Positions 35,811 through 46,847 of a DNA stretch of 64,000 bases are shown piece by piece. Within the stretch, counting starts at the first letter, position 1, and every line of letters begins with the position of its first letter. The notes beneath the pieces are model-generated. The model made no database searches. It worked only from the letters and a program-made list of their open reading frames with translations, and was not told the DNA's origin. The position numbers and the translations under genes are program-made. Source of the DNA: Pseudomonas sp. R4-35-07 (GTDB lineage: Bacteria; Pseudomonadota; Gammaproteobacteria; Pseudomonadales; Pseudomonadaceae); assembly GCF_003852235.1 (NCBI RefSeq), contig NZ_CP027732.1, positions 4,960,001 to 5,024,000 of the forward strand, given 5' to 3'.

Positions 35811-36299
35811 TCAGTGCTTGGTCAGCTTGTCCAGGTAACCCATGGCAAACGCCGAGACCACGAAGGTCATATGGATGATCACGTACCACATCAGGTGTTG
35901 CGGATCGACGTTCTTGGCGTCCATGAAGATGCGCAGCAGGTGGATGGAGGAAATCGCCACGATGGACGCCGCCACTTTCATCTTCAGCGACGAAGAGTCC
36001 ATGGTGCCCAGCCAGTTGAGCTTTTCCTTGTTTTCATCGATATCCAGCTGCGAGACGAAGTTCTCATAGCCGGAAATCATCACCATCACCAGCAGGCCAC
36101 CGACCAGGGCCATGTCGATCAACGACAGCAACAGCAGGATCACCTCCGACTCCAGCAAGGTGAAAATATTGGGGATCACATGAATGATTTCCTGGAAAAA
36201 CTTGATCGCCAGGATCAGCAACCCCAGGGATAAACCCAGATAGATCGGCGCCAGCAGCCAGCGCGCGGCATACATCGTGTTTTCGATAAAGCGTTCCAT
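35811..36299 (-). CDS. YqhA-family (TIGR00645) inner membrane protein
   Basis: A 162-aa protein with about four hydrophobic helices ([75 protein letters not shown]). The sequence [20 protein letters not shown] is the recognisable YqhA/TIGR00645 N-terminus, and [10 protein letters not shown] in the centre is conserved. Function unknown. It is convergent with the ArnT-like gene, with stops 15 bp apart, and divergent from the lipoprotein gene. Confidence 0.85.
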   Translation of the reverse strand: MERFIENTMYAARWLLAPIYLGLSLGLLILAIKFFQEIIHVIPNIFTLLESEVILLLLSLIDMALVGGLLVMVMISGYENFVSQLDIDENKEKLNWLGTMDSSSLKMKVAASIVAISSIHLLRIFMDAKNVDPQHLMWYVIIHMTFVVSAFAMGYLDKLTKH

Positions 36300-36462
36300 T
36301 GAATCTCACACAGCTTGGCTAAAAATGGAGCCGAGTATACCAGTCGCTACCGGGCACCTGTCACCGCGAGAAAACTGACTTGAAGTGGCATCTGTAAGGG
36401 CTTTTTTCTGCTAGTGTCGAGACCCTCAACTCGGCTCGATGCTGTCGGACAGGAAGACTCTG

Positions 36463-38286
36463 ATGATGGATGTGCGATCCCCTTTGGCCACTCTCGGCCT
36501 GTGCGCGGCGTTGCTGATGACCAGCGGCTGCTCCCCCAAAGAAGAGCAGAAGCAGGCCACCCTCGAAGAGAAAACCAGCCAGTTCGAACAGTCCCTGGAC
36601 AACATCCAGGACCCCAAGCTGCGCGACGCCATCGCCGACCTCGGCGGCTCGCTGCTGTTGCTCGAACGTGCACGCCTCAAGCTCGCCGCCAAGCCCATCG
36701 AAGCCGAATACGGCGAAGACACGCTGGCCCTGCTCAAGCATTACCCCACACCTCAGGCCTTGGTGGACACCTATATCAACGGCCTGTTCGTACTGCGCAG
36801 AGCCTCCCATTCCGACTACTTGACGGATCTGCAGCCGGTCTTCCCATTCACCTTCAACGCCCCTGACCAGTTCCCCTTTCCCCATGGCCTGGAATGGCAG
36901 TCGGTGACCTTGAGCAACAACAAAGTCATTCCCTTCCAGCCCGAATGGTCGGAAACCGACCCCGGCATCCAGCTCAGCCCGAGCAGCTCCAACCTGACCA
37001 ACCCCGACGACCTGACGGTGACCTACCCGTTCATCGAGGGCATCGAGACGGAAAACAAGAGCCAGCCGCAGCCTGTCAGCCTCAAAGGTGCGATTGAGGT
37101 TGCTGCGCCAGGCAAGGTGCTGACCTTCGACCTGTCGAAAAAAGACCTCGGCCACCCGCGCACCGAGGGCAACATCACCCTCAACCTGGTGTCGCTGGAC
37201 AAGAATTACGCCGAGCTTGAACTGACCAACAGCGCGCCCCTGGCCGCAGAACTGGGCGACGACTCGCCCAACCCGCTGCTGGTACAGGCCCGGGACGGTA
37301 CCGGCCAATTTCTCACGCGCTCAGGCTCGATCAACGAAAATGCCGCGCAAGTGGCGTTCTATGAGAAGCAACTGGCCGAGATGCAAAAACAAACGACCTG
37401 GTCCGAAGCGTTCGAAAAACACCTCACAGACGCGCAAAAAGCCTTCGAACACACACAGAAGAGCCACTACGCCAAGGTGTACTTCAACGGATTGATCGAC
37501 ACCCTGCAGGTCAATGTACTGGATTTTTCCAAGACCACGGTGACCCGCAAGGAGCTGGACCTGCCCGTGATGCGCTTCGACAAAAACAGCCTGCAACACT
37601 CCGTGCAACCCTTGCCGATGCCGGTCACGGTGTATGACGACGCTGCGGCCAGCTGGCTCAAAGACGCCTCGCTGACGGAAGAACAATTGAAAGGCAGCGT
37701 CACCATCAGCCAGTCCACCGACGACGCCAGTGCCGCGAAAATCGTGTTCGACCACCCTTTCACCTTCAATGACGACCTGGTCGGCGCCGAGCGCAACAAC
37801 AGCGACGCGCCGATCACGTTTTTCACGGCCGACGATAAAGGCGAGCGCGGCGAACCCATCGAGTTGCCCACCGAGGCCTTCGAGATGAATGCGGCCAGCG
37901 GCACGCTGACCTACGACCTCAACCTGTTCCCGGAAACCCCGGCGTTTGTGGTCGGCTCGGTGCCCTTGTTCCTCGCCACCATCGAGAAGGCCTCGATTGA
38001 CACCAGCGAACTGCCCAAAGGCTTGGTGCTCAAGGACAACGCGTTGATCGTCGACCAGCGCGTGTTTCCCGCCGACAGCTGGCGCTTCTACGCCAAGGAC
38101 GGCAGCGGCAACTACCTCAAGGAAATTCTCGGCGTGAGCCACCGCGCCGAGGAATACGGCACGGCGCTGTTTGACGTGCATTATTTCTACGGCCAGCCGA
38201 CCACCCTGGAAAGCTACCAGCGCACCGACCTCGACACCGTGCAATATGGTTTCGAGGTCAAGCTGGACAAACCGGAAAGCAAATAG
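36463..38286 (+). CDS. Large lipoprotein of unknown function
   Basis: A 607-aa protein with a lipoprotein signal: hydrophobic TLGLCAALLMTSGC, cleavage before Cys at about residue 23 counted from ATG 36463. That start has AGGAAG upstream; a frame opening at 36439 is less likely. The mature protein has a coiled-coil start (KEEQKQATLEEKTSQFEQSL) and then beta-rich sequence with repeated forms of D-L-P/T-Y-D-L (for example GTLTYDLNLFPETPAFVV). No enzyme motif recognised. The second residue after Cys is Pro, not Asp, favouring outer-membrane sorting by the usual rule. Confidence 0.7.
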   Translation: MMDVRSPLATLGLCAALLMTSGCSPKEEQKQATLEEKTSQFEQSLDNIQDPKLRDAIADLGGSLLLLERARLKLAAKPIEAEYGEDTLALLKHYPTPQALVDTYINGLFVLRRASHSDYLTDLQPVFPFTFNAPDQFPFPHGLEWQSVTLSNNKVIPFQPEWSETDPGIQLSPSSSNLTNPDDLTVTYPFIEGIETENKSQPQPVSLKGAIEVAAPGKVLTFDLSKKDLGHPRTEGNITLNLVSLDKNYAELELTNSAPLAAELGDDSPNPLLVQARDGTGQFLTRSGSINENAAQVAFYEKQLAEMQKQTTWSEAFEKHLTDAQKAFEHTQKSHYAKVYFNGLIDTLQVNVLDFSKTTVTRKELDLPVMRFDKNSLQHSVQPLPMPVTVYDDAAASWLKDASLTEEQLKGSVTISQSTDDASAAKIVFDHPFTFNDDLVGAERNNSDAPITFFTADDKGERGEPIELPTEAFEMNAASGTLTYDLNLFPETPAFVVGSVPLFLATIEKASIDTSELPKGLVLKDNALIVDQRVFPADSWRFYAKDGSGNYLKEILGVSHRAEEYGTALFDVHYFYGQPTTLESYQRTDLDTVQYGFEVKLDKPESK

Positions 38287-38291
38287 CCCGA

Positions 38292-38609
38292 TTACAGGGC
38301 CAGTTGCTCCTGGCCGCCGTTGAGTTGGCGCAGATGGGCCTGCAGGTGCAGGCACCAGATCTGCGGCTCGTCCAACTGCTCGTAGCCATGCAGGGTCAGG
38401 CTGTCGACGATGGAGCCCAACATGGTTTCTGCCACGAATGGCCCATGAAACGGGCCTTGGGACTTGACCGTGGAAGGCTGTTCGCCCGACATGCCGGCGG
38501 CGAACAATAATGTCCACAACCCGTTTTCCCCGGCGAGGGGGCGAATGGAGCATTCGATACGGGTTTCCAGCCCCAGGCACTGGCGGGTAAGGCAAAGGTT
38601 GCGCGGCAT
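38292..38609 (-). CDS. Conserved Pseudomonas hypothetical protein, 105 aa
   Basis: A 105-aa protein (MPRNLCLTRQCLGLETRIE, IRPLAGENGLWTLLFAAGMS) of a type I believe to be conserved in Pseudomonas but without a known function. GAGG nine bases upstream of ATG 38609 supports the start. It is convergent with the lipoprotein gene, with stops 5 bp apart. Sequence has balanced composition unlike the Arg/Ala/Gly-rich shadow frames of neighbouring genes. No motif seen. Confidence 0.55.
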   Translation of the reverse strand: MPRNLCLTRQCLGLETRIECSIRPLAGENGLWTLLFAAGMSGEQPSTVKSQGPFHGPFVAETMLGSIVDSLTLHGYEQLDEPQIWCLHLQAHLRQLNGGQEQLAL

Positions 38610-38791
38610 GGCGGCGACCCTCGGTAGATCGGCGTTCAGCCCCAGCGCAAAGGCGAGACTGTTTCTATCCTGCGACTCCTGTGGATATCCCTAATCCTCA
38701 GAATAGAAGAAAAACGCCACGAACCAAGGTGGTAGGGACCAACGGCATCGGGTTGCGGATGGTCGTCAATTTAATGGCATCCACAAAACTA

Positions 38792-38887
38792 AATGTGGGA
38801 GGGGGCTTGCCCCCGATAGCGGTGTGTCAGTCACCAGATGCAGTGGCTGACACTCAGCAATCGGGGGCAAGCCCCCTCCCACATTTT
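38792..38887. repeat. REPIN (paired inverted REP, GTGGGAGGGGGCTTGC type)
   Basis: GTGGGAGGGGGCTTGCCCCC starts near 38795 and its inverted copy GGGGGCAAGCCCCCTCCCAC ends near 38883; the two REPs are separated by about 48 bp. This is the REPIN layout typical of P. fluorescens-group genomes. It occupies most of the 300-bp gap between the 105-aa gene and the Lon-like gene. Confidence 0.85.
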
Positions 38888-38909
38888 TGCTCCAGGTGGC
38901 CTTAAGAAA

Positions 38910-41348
38910 TCAGCTGGGCTTGGCCTCAGCCAGCGCCTGCTGCGCCAGCTCCTTTTCCGCCTCCTTGAGGTCTTCCTCGCTGATCATCTCCGCAATCGCG
39001 CGCAAACGCTCCACCACACGGGCATTGACCGTGCCTTCCGGGAACTGCCCCTCGGCGTCCGGCTCACCGGCATCCTCACCCACCAGCAGGCTCAACGCTT
39101 CGTCCGCCTGGCGTACCGCATAGATATGGAACTGCCCGTCGCGCACGGCCTGCAAGACTTTCTCGTCGAGCATCAGCGTGGCCACGTTGGCCTTGGGAAT
39201 GATCGCGCCCTGTTCACCGGTCAAACCGCGCGCTTCGCACAGGCGAAAGAAGCCTTCGATCTTCTCGTTTACCCCACCCACGGCCTGCACTTCACCAAAC
39301 TGGTTGATCGAGCCGGTGATGGCAAAGCACTGCTTGAGCGGCGTTTTCGACAAGGCTGAGATCAGGGTGCAGGCTTCGCCCAGGGACGCGCTGTCGCCGT
39401 CCACGTAACCGTAGGACTGTTCCAGCGCAATGCTCGCCGAGATCGCCAGCGGGAATTCCTGCGCATAACGGCTGCCCAGGTAACCGGTGAGGATCATCAC
39501 GCCCTTGGAGTGAATCGGCTGGCCGAGGTTGACCTCACGTTCGATGTCGACGATACCGCTGCCGCCGGGGTACACCGTGGCGGAAATACGCGCCGGTACC
39601 CCAAACGCCGAATCACCGACTTCCAGCACCGTCAGCCCGTTGCACTTGCCCACGGCGGCGCCGGCGGTGTCGATCAGGATCACCCCGGCGAGCATGTCGT
39701 CGAGAATCCGCGCCGACACGCGCCCGGTGCGCGTGGCCTTGGCCTTGAGCGCGCGCTCGATATGCCCGGCATCGGTCATTTCGTCGCCTGCCAGGTGGCG
39801 AATGAAGTCCGCCTCGCTGACCAATTGGAACAAATCGCCGATACGCGCCGACAAACGGCCCTGGTGCTCCGCCAGGCGTGCGCTGTAGGTCGCCAGCCGC
39901 GCTACCGCATCCGACGTCAGCGGCGCCATGCCTTCTTCCGAGGTGCGGGTTTTGAGCAACTGGGCGAACTGCTCCAGGCTTTCGTCGACCATCGGGATGT
40001 CTTCGTCGAAGTCCACCAGCACCCGGAACATTTCCTGGAAGTCCGGATCGGCATCCTGCAACGCGTAGTACAGCTGGCGCGAGCCGATGATGATCACCTT
40101 GACCTGCAACGGGATCATTTGCGGGTTGAGCGTGACGGTGGCCAGGCGCCCGAGTTCGCCAAGCGGCGACTCCATCTTCAATTTGCGCGATTGCAAGGAA
40201 CGCTTGAGCGCATCCCACACAAACGGCTCGCTGAGCATTTTTTCCGCTTCCAGGATCAGGAAACCACCATTGGCACGGTGCAGCGCGCCTGGGCGCAGCT
40301 GACGATAGGTGGTGTAAAGCGCACCCTGGTCGGTGCTGTATTCGATACGGCCGAACAGGTTGTCGTAGGTCGGGTGCGGCTCGAAGACCACCGGCGCGCC
40401 GCCGTTGACCGGATGGCCCACCACCAGGCTCGGGCAGTAATGCTCTTCCAGCAGCTTGCGGGCCTGGGCGTCGGTCTTGGCGTCGTCGACCAATTGCTCG
40501 ACCACGGTTTTCAGCAGATACACCTGCATGGCCTGCAGATAACCGCAGACGGCGGCGTTTTCCGCGTACTTTTCCGACAACGGTGCGAGCAAAGGCTGCA
40601 GGGCTAGGGTGATGGTTTCTTCGTTGAACTGGCGCAGTTGGTTGTTCGACTCACGCTTCCATTGCGGCAGGCTCGCCAACTCTTCGTTGAGGCGCTCTTC
40701 CAGCTCGGAAATATCCGTGTGGAAACGCTCGCGGTCGATTTCCGGCAGCTGCGAGAACTCGGCCTCGTCCAGAGCCTTGCCATCGAGCATCGGGGTAAAC
40801 GCGATGTTGGAGCTGTCGCGGTACAGCGCCACGTCTTTTTCCAGGGCCAGGCGTTCGATCACGTCCAGGGCCTTGTCGTAACGCTGGTTGAATGCCCGGT
40901 CGATGGCGCTTTTGCGCTGTTGATACGTTGGGTGTTCGAAGACGGCCGGGAAGGTCGCCACCAGGTTGTCGACCAACCCGTTGATATCGGCGATGAACGC
41001 CGCCGCAGCGCCGCCTGGCAATTCCAGGGCACGCGGTTCGCGCGGCTCATCGAAATTATTCACGTACACCCAGTCCGACGGGGTTTGCAGGCGCTTGCCT
41101 TCGGCCCTCAGGTAACGTTTGACGAATGAAAAGCGACCGGTACCGGGTTCGCCCATGACAAACACGTTGTAACCGGGACGTGGCATTGCCACGCCGAACT
41201 GCAATGCTTCAACTGCACGTTCCTGGCCAAGCACACCGCGAAAGGGCTCCAGATCATTGGTGGTCGAGAAGCTGAACTGTTCAGCGGAGAAAGGGCGAGT
41301 CAGCGCTTCGGGCGCTAGACGCAAGCTGGCAGCAACAGGATCAGGCAT
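38910..41348 (-). CDS. Lon-like ATP-dependent protease (AAA_32/Lon C-terminal)
   Basis: An 812-aa protein with an ATPase-type N-terminal part and a C-terminal Lon protease domain. The catalytic serine lies in DGDSASLGEACTLISALS near residue 650 and the lysine in GGVNEKIEG near 693, the Ser-Lys dyad of Lon. The P-loop is MGEPGTGRFS (about 65-74), with Arg where Lys is usual, as I recall for this Lon-like (YcbZ/LonH-related) subgroup. It lacks the Lon N-terminal substrate domain. Upstream, 266 bp separate it from the divergent DUF3015 gene and must hold both promoters. Confidence 0.85.
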   Translation of the reverse strand: MPDPVAASLRLAPEALTRPFSAEQFSFSTTNDLEPFRGVLGQERAVEALQFGVAMPRPGYNVFVMGEPGTGRFSFVKRYLRAEGKRLQTPSDWVYVNNFDEPREPRALELPGGAAAAFIADINGLVDNLVATFPAVFEHPTYQQRKSAIDRAFNQRYDKALDVIERLALEKDVALYRDSSNIAFTPMLDGKALDEAEFSQLPEIDRERFHTDISELEERLNEELASLPQWKRESNNQLRQFNEETITLALQPLLAPLSEKYAENAAVCGYLQAMQVYLLKTVVEQLVDDAKTDAQARKLLEEHYCPSLVVGHPVNGGAPVVFEPHPTYDNLFGRIEYSTDQGALYTTYRQLRPGALHRANGGFLILEAEKMLSEPFVWDALKRSLQSRKLKMESPLGELGRLATVTLNPQMIPLQVKVIIIGSRQLYYALQDADPDFQEMFRVLVDFDEDIPMVDESLEQFAQLLKTRTSEEGMAPLTSDAVARLATYSARLAEHQGRLSARIGDLFQLVSEADFIRHLAGDEMTDAGHIERALKAKATRTGRVSARILDDMLAGVILIDTAGAAVGKCNGLTVLEVGDSAFGVPARISATVYPGGSGIVDIEREVNLGQPIHSKGVMILTGYLGSRYAQEFPLAISASIALEQSYGYVDGDSASLGEACTLISALSKTPLKQCFAITGSINQFGEVQAVGGVNEKIEGFFRLCEARGLTGEQGAIIPKANVATLMLDEKVLQAVRDGQFHIYAVRQADEALSLLVGEDAGEPDAEGQFPEGTVNARVVERLRAIAEMISEEDLKEAEKELAQQALAEAKPS

Positions 41349-41614
41349 CGGGCTTCCTTACATCAGGCGGGGCAGATGGGCGCATTCTGGCTCTCGGTTG
41401 CGCGCTCTGGCAAGGCGCGCTTTTGGGAAAGCATAGACAGCCCGCACGGTGTACAAAAAAATCGTTCGAGACTGAATGTTTTATAAAAAATCACGGAACC
41501 CCAGGAACGTGCCTAAACTCCAAACTGCGCGGGTTGGACTAATAACTGGCCCCTAGGGTGCTGCGAAGCGCCTGAACCCTTGTCCATTGGTTTGCACACA
41601 AAGAGAACAAAGCT

Positions 41615-42103
41615 ATGAAACGGATCCTTCTTGGTACTCTCTTCACCGTCGTCTCCCTCAATGCAATGGCAGAAGCACCAGGTGGCCCGAACTGCGGTTG
41701 GGGCAACATGTTGTTCGAAGGCCAGCGCGGTACTCCGGCCCACTTCCTGGCCTCCACCACCAACGGCACTTCAGGTAACGCCACCTTCGGCATGACCTCG
41801 GGCACCAACGGTTGCAGCACCAACAGTTCCCTGACCTACGGCGGCAAGTCCTGGATTGCCATGAATGGCATGATGAACGAGCTGTCCGAAGACATGGCCA
41901 AGGGTAACGGCGAAGCGCTGACTACCTACGCCGTGGTACTGGGCGTGGCGCCGGAAGATCGCGAGCACTTCGCGGCCGTGACCCACGAGCACTTCCAGCA
42001 GATCTTCAGCAAGGCTGACGTGACCGCTGACGACGTGCACAACAACACCATTGCCGTACTGAAAAGTGATGCCCGTCTGGCGAAATACGCTACCCAGGCT
42101 TAA
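41615..42103 (+). CDS. DUF3015-family exported protein
   Basis: A 162-aa protein with a signal peptide (MKRILLGTLFTVVSLNAMAEA, probable cut after AMA). The mature part has GPNCGWGNMLFEGQ and SGTNGCSTNSSLTYGG, characteristic of the DUF3015 family of periplasmic proteins of unknown function; two cysteines (CGW and NGC) could form a disulfide. A strong terminator follows the stop. Ribosome site AGAGAACAAAGCT is moderate. Confidence 0.85.
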   Translation: MKRILLGTLFTVVSLNAMAEAPGGPNCGWGNMLFEGQRGTPAHFLASTTNGTSGNATFGMTSGTNGCSTNSSLTYGGKSWIAMNGMMNELSEDMAKGNGEALTTYAVVLGVAPEDREHFAAVTHEHFQQIFSKADVTADDVHNNTIAVLKSDARLAKYATQA

Positions 42104-42112
42104 GCTCGACCC

Positions 42113-42148
42113 ACCCGCGCCTTTCGAGGCGCGGGTTTTGTTTTTTCG
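42113..42148 (+). terminator. Rho-independent terminator of the DUF3015 gene
   Basis: ACCCGCGCC (42113-42121) pairs with GGCGCGGGT (42128-42136), followed by TTTGTTTTTTC. It begins 10 bp after the DUF3015 stop. Confidence 0.9.
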
Positions 42149-42195
42149 ACCTGCCCCCCTTGGGTCTTTTTTTCAGTCCGACTTAAGTAGCCCCC

Positions 42196-44049
42196 ATGCT
42201 CAAACGCCTCGCTTGCCTGGCTTTCTTCGCCTGCGCCCCGCTGCATGCGGCACCGCACCTCGACGATCAACGTTTGCAGCAACTGGCCAATGACCCGTTC
42301 TGGCTATCCCTGGGCCATTACGAAGCTGGCAAGATCAGCGGCTGGCGCAGCTATGTCAGCGACAAGAAGTTCTTCCTTGCCGCTGACGGTGCGCACCATC
42401 CGGATGCCGAACTCAAGGCTACCGTGGATGCGTTGTATGCACCGGCCAGCCTGGGTGAAAAGCACGTTCAATGCGTTTACCCCGCACGCACCCGCTGGCT
42501 CAAGGACCAGTTGCAACTGACCGACCTGCCGGCCGTGGACTGCAAGGAATTCAAACAATGGTTCACGGACGTCGCGCCCCACAGCGCGGTGATGATTTTC
42601 CCGGCGGCGTACCTCAACAGCCCGTCGTCGATGTTCGGCCACACCCTGCTGCGCATCGACCAGGCGGACGTGCAAAGTAACAACACCGCCCTGCTCAGCT
42701 ACGCGATCAACTTCGGCGCCTATATCGAAGGCTCGGACAACAGCATTCTGTATGCCTGGAAAGGCCTGATGGGCGGCTATCCCGGCCTGTTCGCGCTGGT
42801 GCCCTACCAGGAAAAACTCTCCGAATACCGCAGCCTGGAAAACCGTGACCTGTGGGAATACCGCCTGAACCTCACCGAAGTCGAGACCAAGCGCATGGTC
42901 GAGCATGTGTGGGAACTCAAGCAGATCCAGTTCGACTACTTTTTCTTCGATGAAAACTGCTCCTATCGCTTGCTGGAACTGCTGCAAGTAGCGCGCCCCG
43001 GCCTTCGCCTGACCGAGCAGTTCCCGCTGACGGCGATCCCCACCGACACCGTCAAAGCGGTCAAGGAGGCGGGCCTGGTGGAAAAGATCGACTATCGCCC
43101 CTCCCGTGAACGCGAACTGCTGGAACGTGCCAAACCGCTGGACGGCGATGAGCAACAGTGGGCGCTCACCATCAGCGATGACCAGCAGCAATTGCAGGCG
43201 CCGGCCTTCAAAGCCCTGCCCCGCGAGCGCCAGGCGCTGATCATCGATGCCGCCTATCGCCTCGGCCGCTACCGCGCCAACGGCCTGGAGCGCGACACTG
43301 CACGCTCTCAGCGCAGCTTCGAACTGCTGCGTGCGATCAACCAGAACCCTGCGCCCGACCTGAAGATCACCCCACCCGGCCTGCCCGAGAACGGCCACGA
43401 ATCGCGCACCTGGCAGGCCGGCATCGGCACCCGTGGCGACAAAGCCTTCGGCGAATACGGCCTGCGCATGGCCTATCACGACCTCAACGACAACGCCGAA
43501 GGCTTTCCCTTGGGCGCACAAATCGAAATCCTGCAGATGAAACTGCGACAGTACGAAGGCAATCACTGGCAATTGCAGCAACTGGACCTGGCCACCATCC
43601 GCTCCCTGACCCCACGCAACGCCCTGCTGCAACCCTGGTCATGGCAAGTCACCGGCGGCCTGGAGCGCGTACCGGGTAAACACGACGACGAAACCCTGGT
43701 CGCCCACGTCAACGGCGGCGCGGGCGGCACCTGGCAGTTGAGCGACGACATGCTCGGCTTCGCCCTCGGCACGGTGCGCGTGGAACACAACAATGACTTC
43801 AGCGAAGCCATCTCCCCCGCTGCCGGCTTCAACACCGGCCTATTGTGGAAGAACCCGCTGGGCAACCTGAGCCTGGAAGCCAAGGGCGATTTCTTCACCA
43901 ATGGCGAAGTGCGGCGCAGCATCAGCCTCAACCAGCAATGGGAACTGTCACGCAACCTGGGCCTGCGCCTGAGCGCCCAGCGCGAGTACAGCCACTTGTC
44001 GACACCGGTGAATGAAGTGATGCTCGAAGTGAAGTGGTACCACTACTGA
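42196..44049 (+). CDS. DUF4105-domain exported protein with C-terminal beta-rich domain
   Basis: A 617-aa protein with a signal peptide (MLKRLACLAFFACAPLHA). Residues about 115-270 form the DUF4105 domain (VAPHSAVMIFPAAYLNSPSS, MFGHTLLRIDQ, FDENCSYRLLELL), which resembles periplasmic papain/NlpC-like cysteine-histidine folds: NCSYRLLE has the cysteine and FGHTLL the histidine. The C-terminal third (about 390-617) is beta-strand rich, ends in an aromatic-rich strand (EVMLEVKWYHY), and may be an outer-membrane barrel or associated domain. Function is unknown; a hydrolase or cell-envelope role is inferred. Confidence 0.75.
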   Translation: MLKRLACLAFFACAPLHAAPHLDDQRLQQLANDPFWLSLGHYEAGKISGWRSYVSDKKFFLAADGAHHPDAELKATVDALYAPASLGEKHVQCVYPARTRWLKDQLQLTDLPAVDCKEFKQWFTDVAPHSAVMIFPAAYLNSPSSMFGHTLLRIDQADVQSNNTALLSYAINFGAYIEGSDNSILYAWKGLMGGYPGLFALVPYQEKLSEYRSLENRDLWEYRLNLTEVETKRMVEHVWELKQIQFDYFFFDENCSYRLLELLQVARPGLRLTEQFPLTAIPTDTVKAVKEAGLVEKIDYRPSRERELLERAKPLDGDEQQWALTISDDQQQLQAPAFKALPRERQALIIDAAYRLGRYRANGLERDTARSQRSFELLRAINQNPAPDLKITPPGLPENGHESRTWQAGIGTRGDKAFGEYGLRMAYHDLNDNAEGFPLGAQIEILQMKLRQYEGNHWQLQQLDLATIRSLTPRNALLQPWSWQVTGGLERVPGKHDDETLVAHVNGGAGGTWQLSDDMLGFALGTVRVEHNNDFSEAISPAAGFNTGLLWKNPLGNLSLEAKGDFFTNGEVRRSISLNQQWELSRNLGLRLSAQREYSHLSTPVNEVMLEVKWYHY

Positions 44050-44100
44050 TTCATACCCCCTCCCACACTTATTTGTGCATGAACAAAATTTGCCGGAGAA

Positions 44101-44237
44101 GATCGTTCCCACGCTCCCGCGTGGGAATGCAGCCCGTGACGCTCCGCGTCACCTGTGCGCAGTAATCCAAACGTGCAGCGGTTGGCGGGACGCGGAGCGA
44201 CCCAGGAGGCATTCCCACGCAGAGCGTGGGAACGATC
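44101..44237. repeat. REP pair of the GTTCCCACGC/GCGTGGGAAC type
   Basis: GATCGTTCCCACGCTCCCGC at 44101 and the inverted GCAGAGCGTGGGAACGATC ending at 44237 form a large inverted repeat; the inner parts (GTGACGCTCCGCGTCAC and GGGACGCGGAGCGACCC) are palindromes too. A second REP family, different from the GTGGGAGG type. It fills the gap between the DUF4105 gene and the small lipoprotein. Confidence 0.8.
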
Positions 44238-44340
44238 ATTTTGCACAACCCACATCCCGCCGACTCCCCTTTCACACACATCTGACAAATCCCTGACTAG
44301 ACTTCCCCCTATCAGCCGTAAATCGGCCAGGGAGTACGCC

Positions 44341-44697
44341 ATGTGGCGGTCTGCGCTAATGCTGTCTGTGGTGGTGTGGTTGTCGGGCTGCCAGACAACC
44401 CATCAGGATTTGCTGGCCAAGGGTTATCCCCCGGCCTTTGCCGATGGCTTCGACGACGGTTGCAGCAGCGGTCGCCAGGCCGCTGGGGTGATTACCGGGG
44501 AGTTTCGCAAGAACGTGCCCCGCTATCTGAAAGACCGGCAGTACGCCGAAGGCTGGGAAGACGGTTTCCGCCAGTGCAAGGCCATGCGCGAGAACGAGGA
44601 GCTGCGGGACTACCAGGACAACCGCAGGGACGACCGCGAGCACGAATGGCAGCAGGAGAAGGATCGCGATGCGGCCAAGGCTTATCGCTCGCAATAG
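44341..44697 (+). CDS. Small lipoprotein, unknown function
   Basis: A 118-aa protein with lipoprotein signal MWRSALMLSVVVWLSGC (Cys at residue 17). The mature part contains PAFADGFDDGCSSGRQAAG and YAEGWEDGFRQCKAM: two copies of a G-[FW]-x-D-G pattern, each with a nearby cysteine, possibly joined by a disulfide. The C-terminus is very charged and helical (DNRRDDREHEWQQEKDRDAA). No named family recalled. Start ATG 44341 has GGGAG upstream. Confidence 0.65.
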   Translation: MWRSALMLSVVVWLSGCQTTHQDLLAKGYPPAFADGFDDGCSSGRQAAGVITGEFRKNVPRYLKDRQYAEGWEDGFRQCKAMRENEELRDYQDNRRDDREHEWQQEKDRDAAKAYRSQ

Positions 44698-44716
44698 CGC
44701 GCCGCGTTAGAAGCGA

Positions 44717-44765
44717 ACGCGGAGCGTCCTGGGCGCCATTCCCGCGCAGAGCGTGGGAACGATCG
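44717..44765. repeat. Single REP (GCAGAGCGTGGGAACGATCG type)
   Basis: CGCGGAGCGTCCTGGGCGCC followed by the GCATTCCC-like GCGCAGAGCGTGGGAACGATCG unit. It matches one half of the 44101-44237 pair and lies between the small lipoprotein and the GreA/B-like gene. Confidence 0.65.
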
Positions 44766-44805
44766 AGCGGCGAACATGGCCCAAGCTCCATTGAGGGAGA
44801 ACATC

Positions 44806-46694
<1,889 letters not shown>

Positions 46695-46847
46695 TCATTT
46701 CGCACCGTGACAGGGCAAAATGTCGCTTTTATGAATTTAAATGGTGCATTTCTATAAATAACTGGCGTATTTCGCCCTGAAACAGGGATTTCAACCCGAA
46801 ACATGCACCAATGAGTGAAAGGTTGGACGACAGCCCCGCGCATCGCA

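Noticed and set aside
37321..38595. 424-codon minus-strand frame opposite the lipoprotein gene
   Set aside because: Val/Gly/His/Arg-rich composition typical of antisense frames; the plus-strand gene has a lipobox and ribosome site.
38792..38887. Inverted repeats that might be mistaken for a CRISPR array
   Set aside because: Only paired inverted copies without regularly spaced direct repeats; they match REPINs. No CRISPR array or cas gene was seen.
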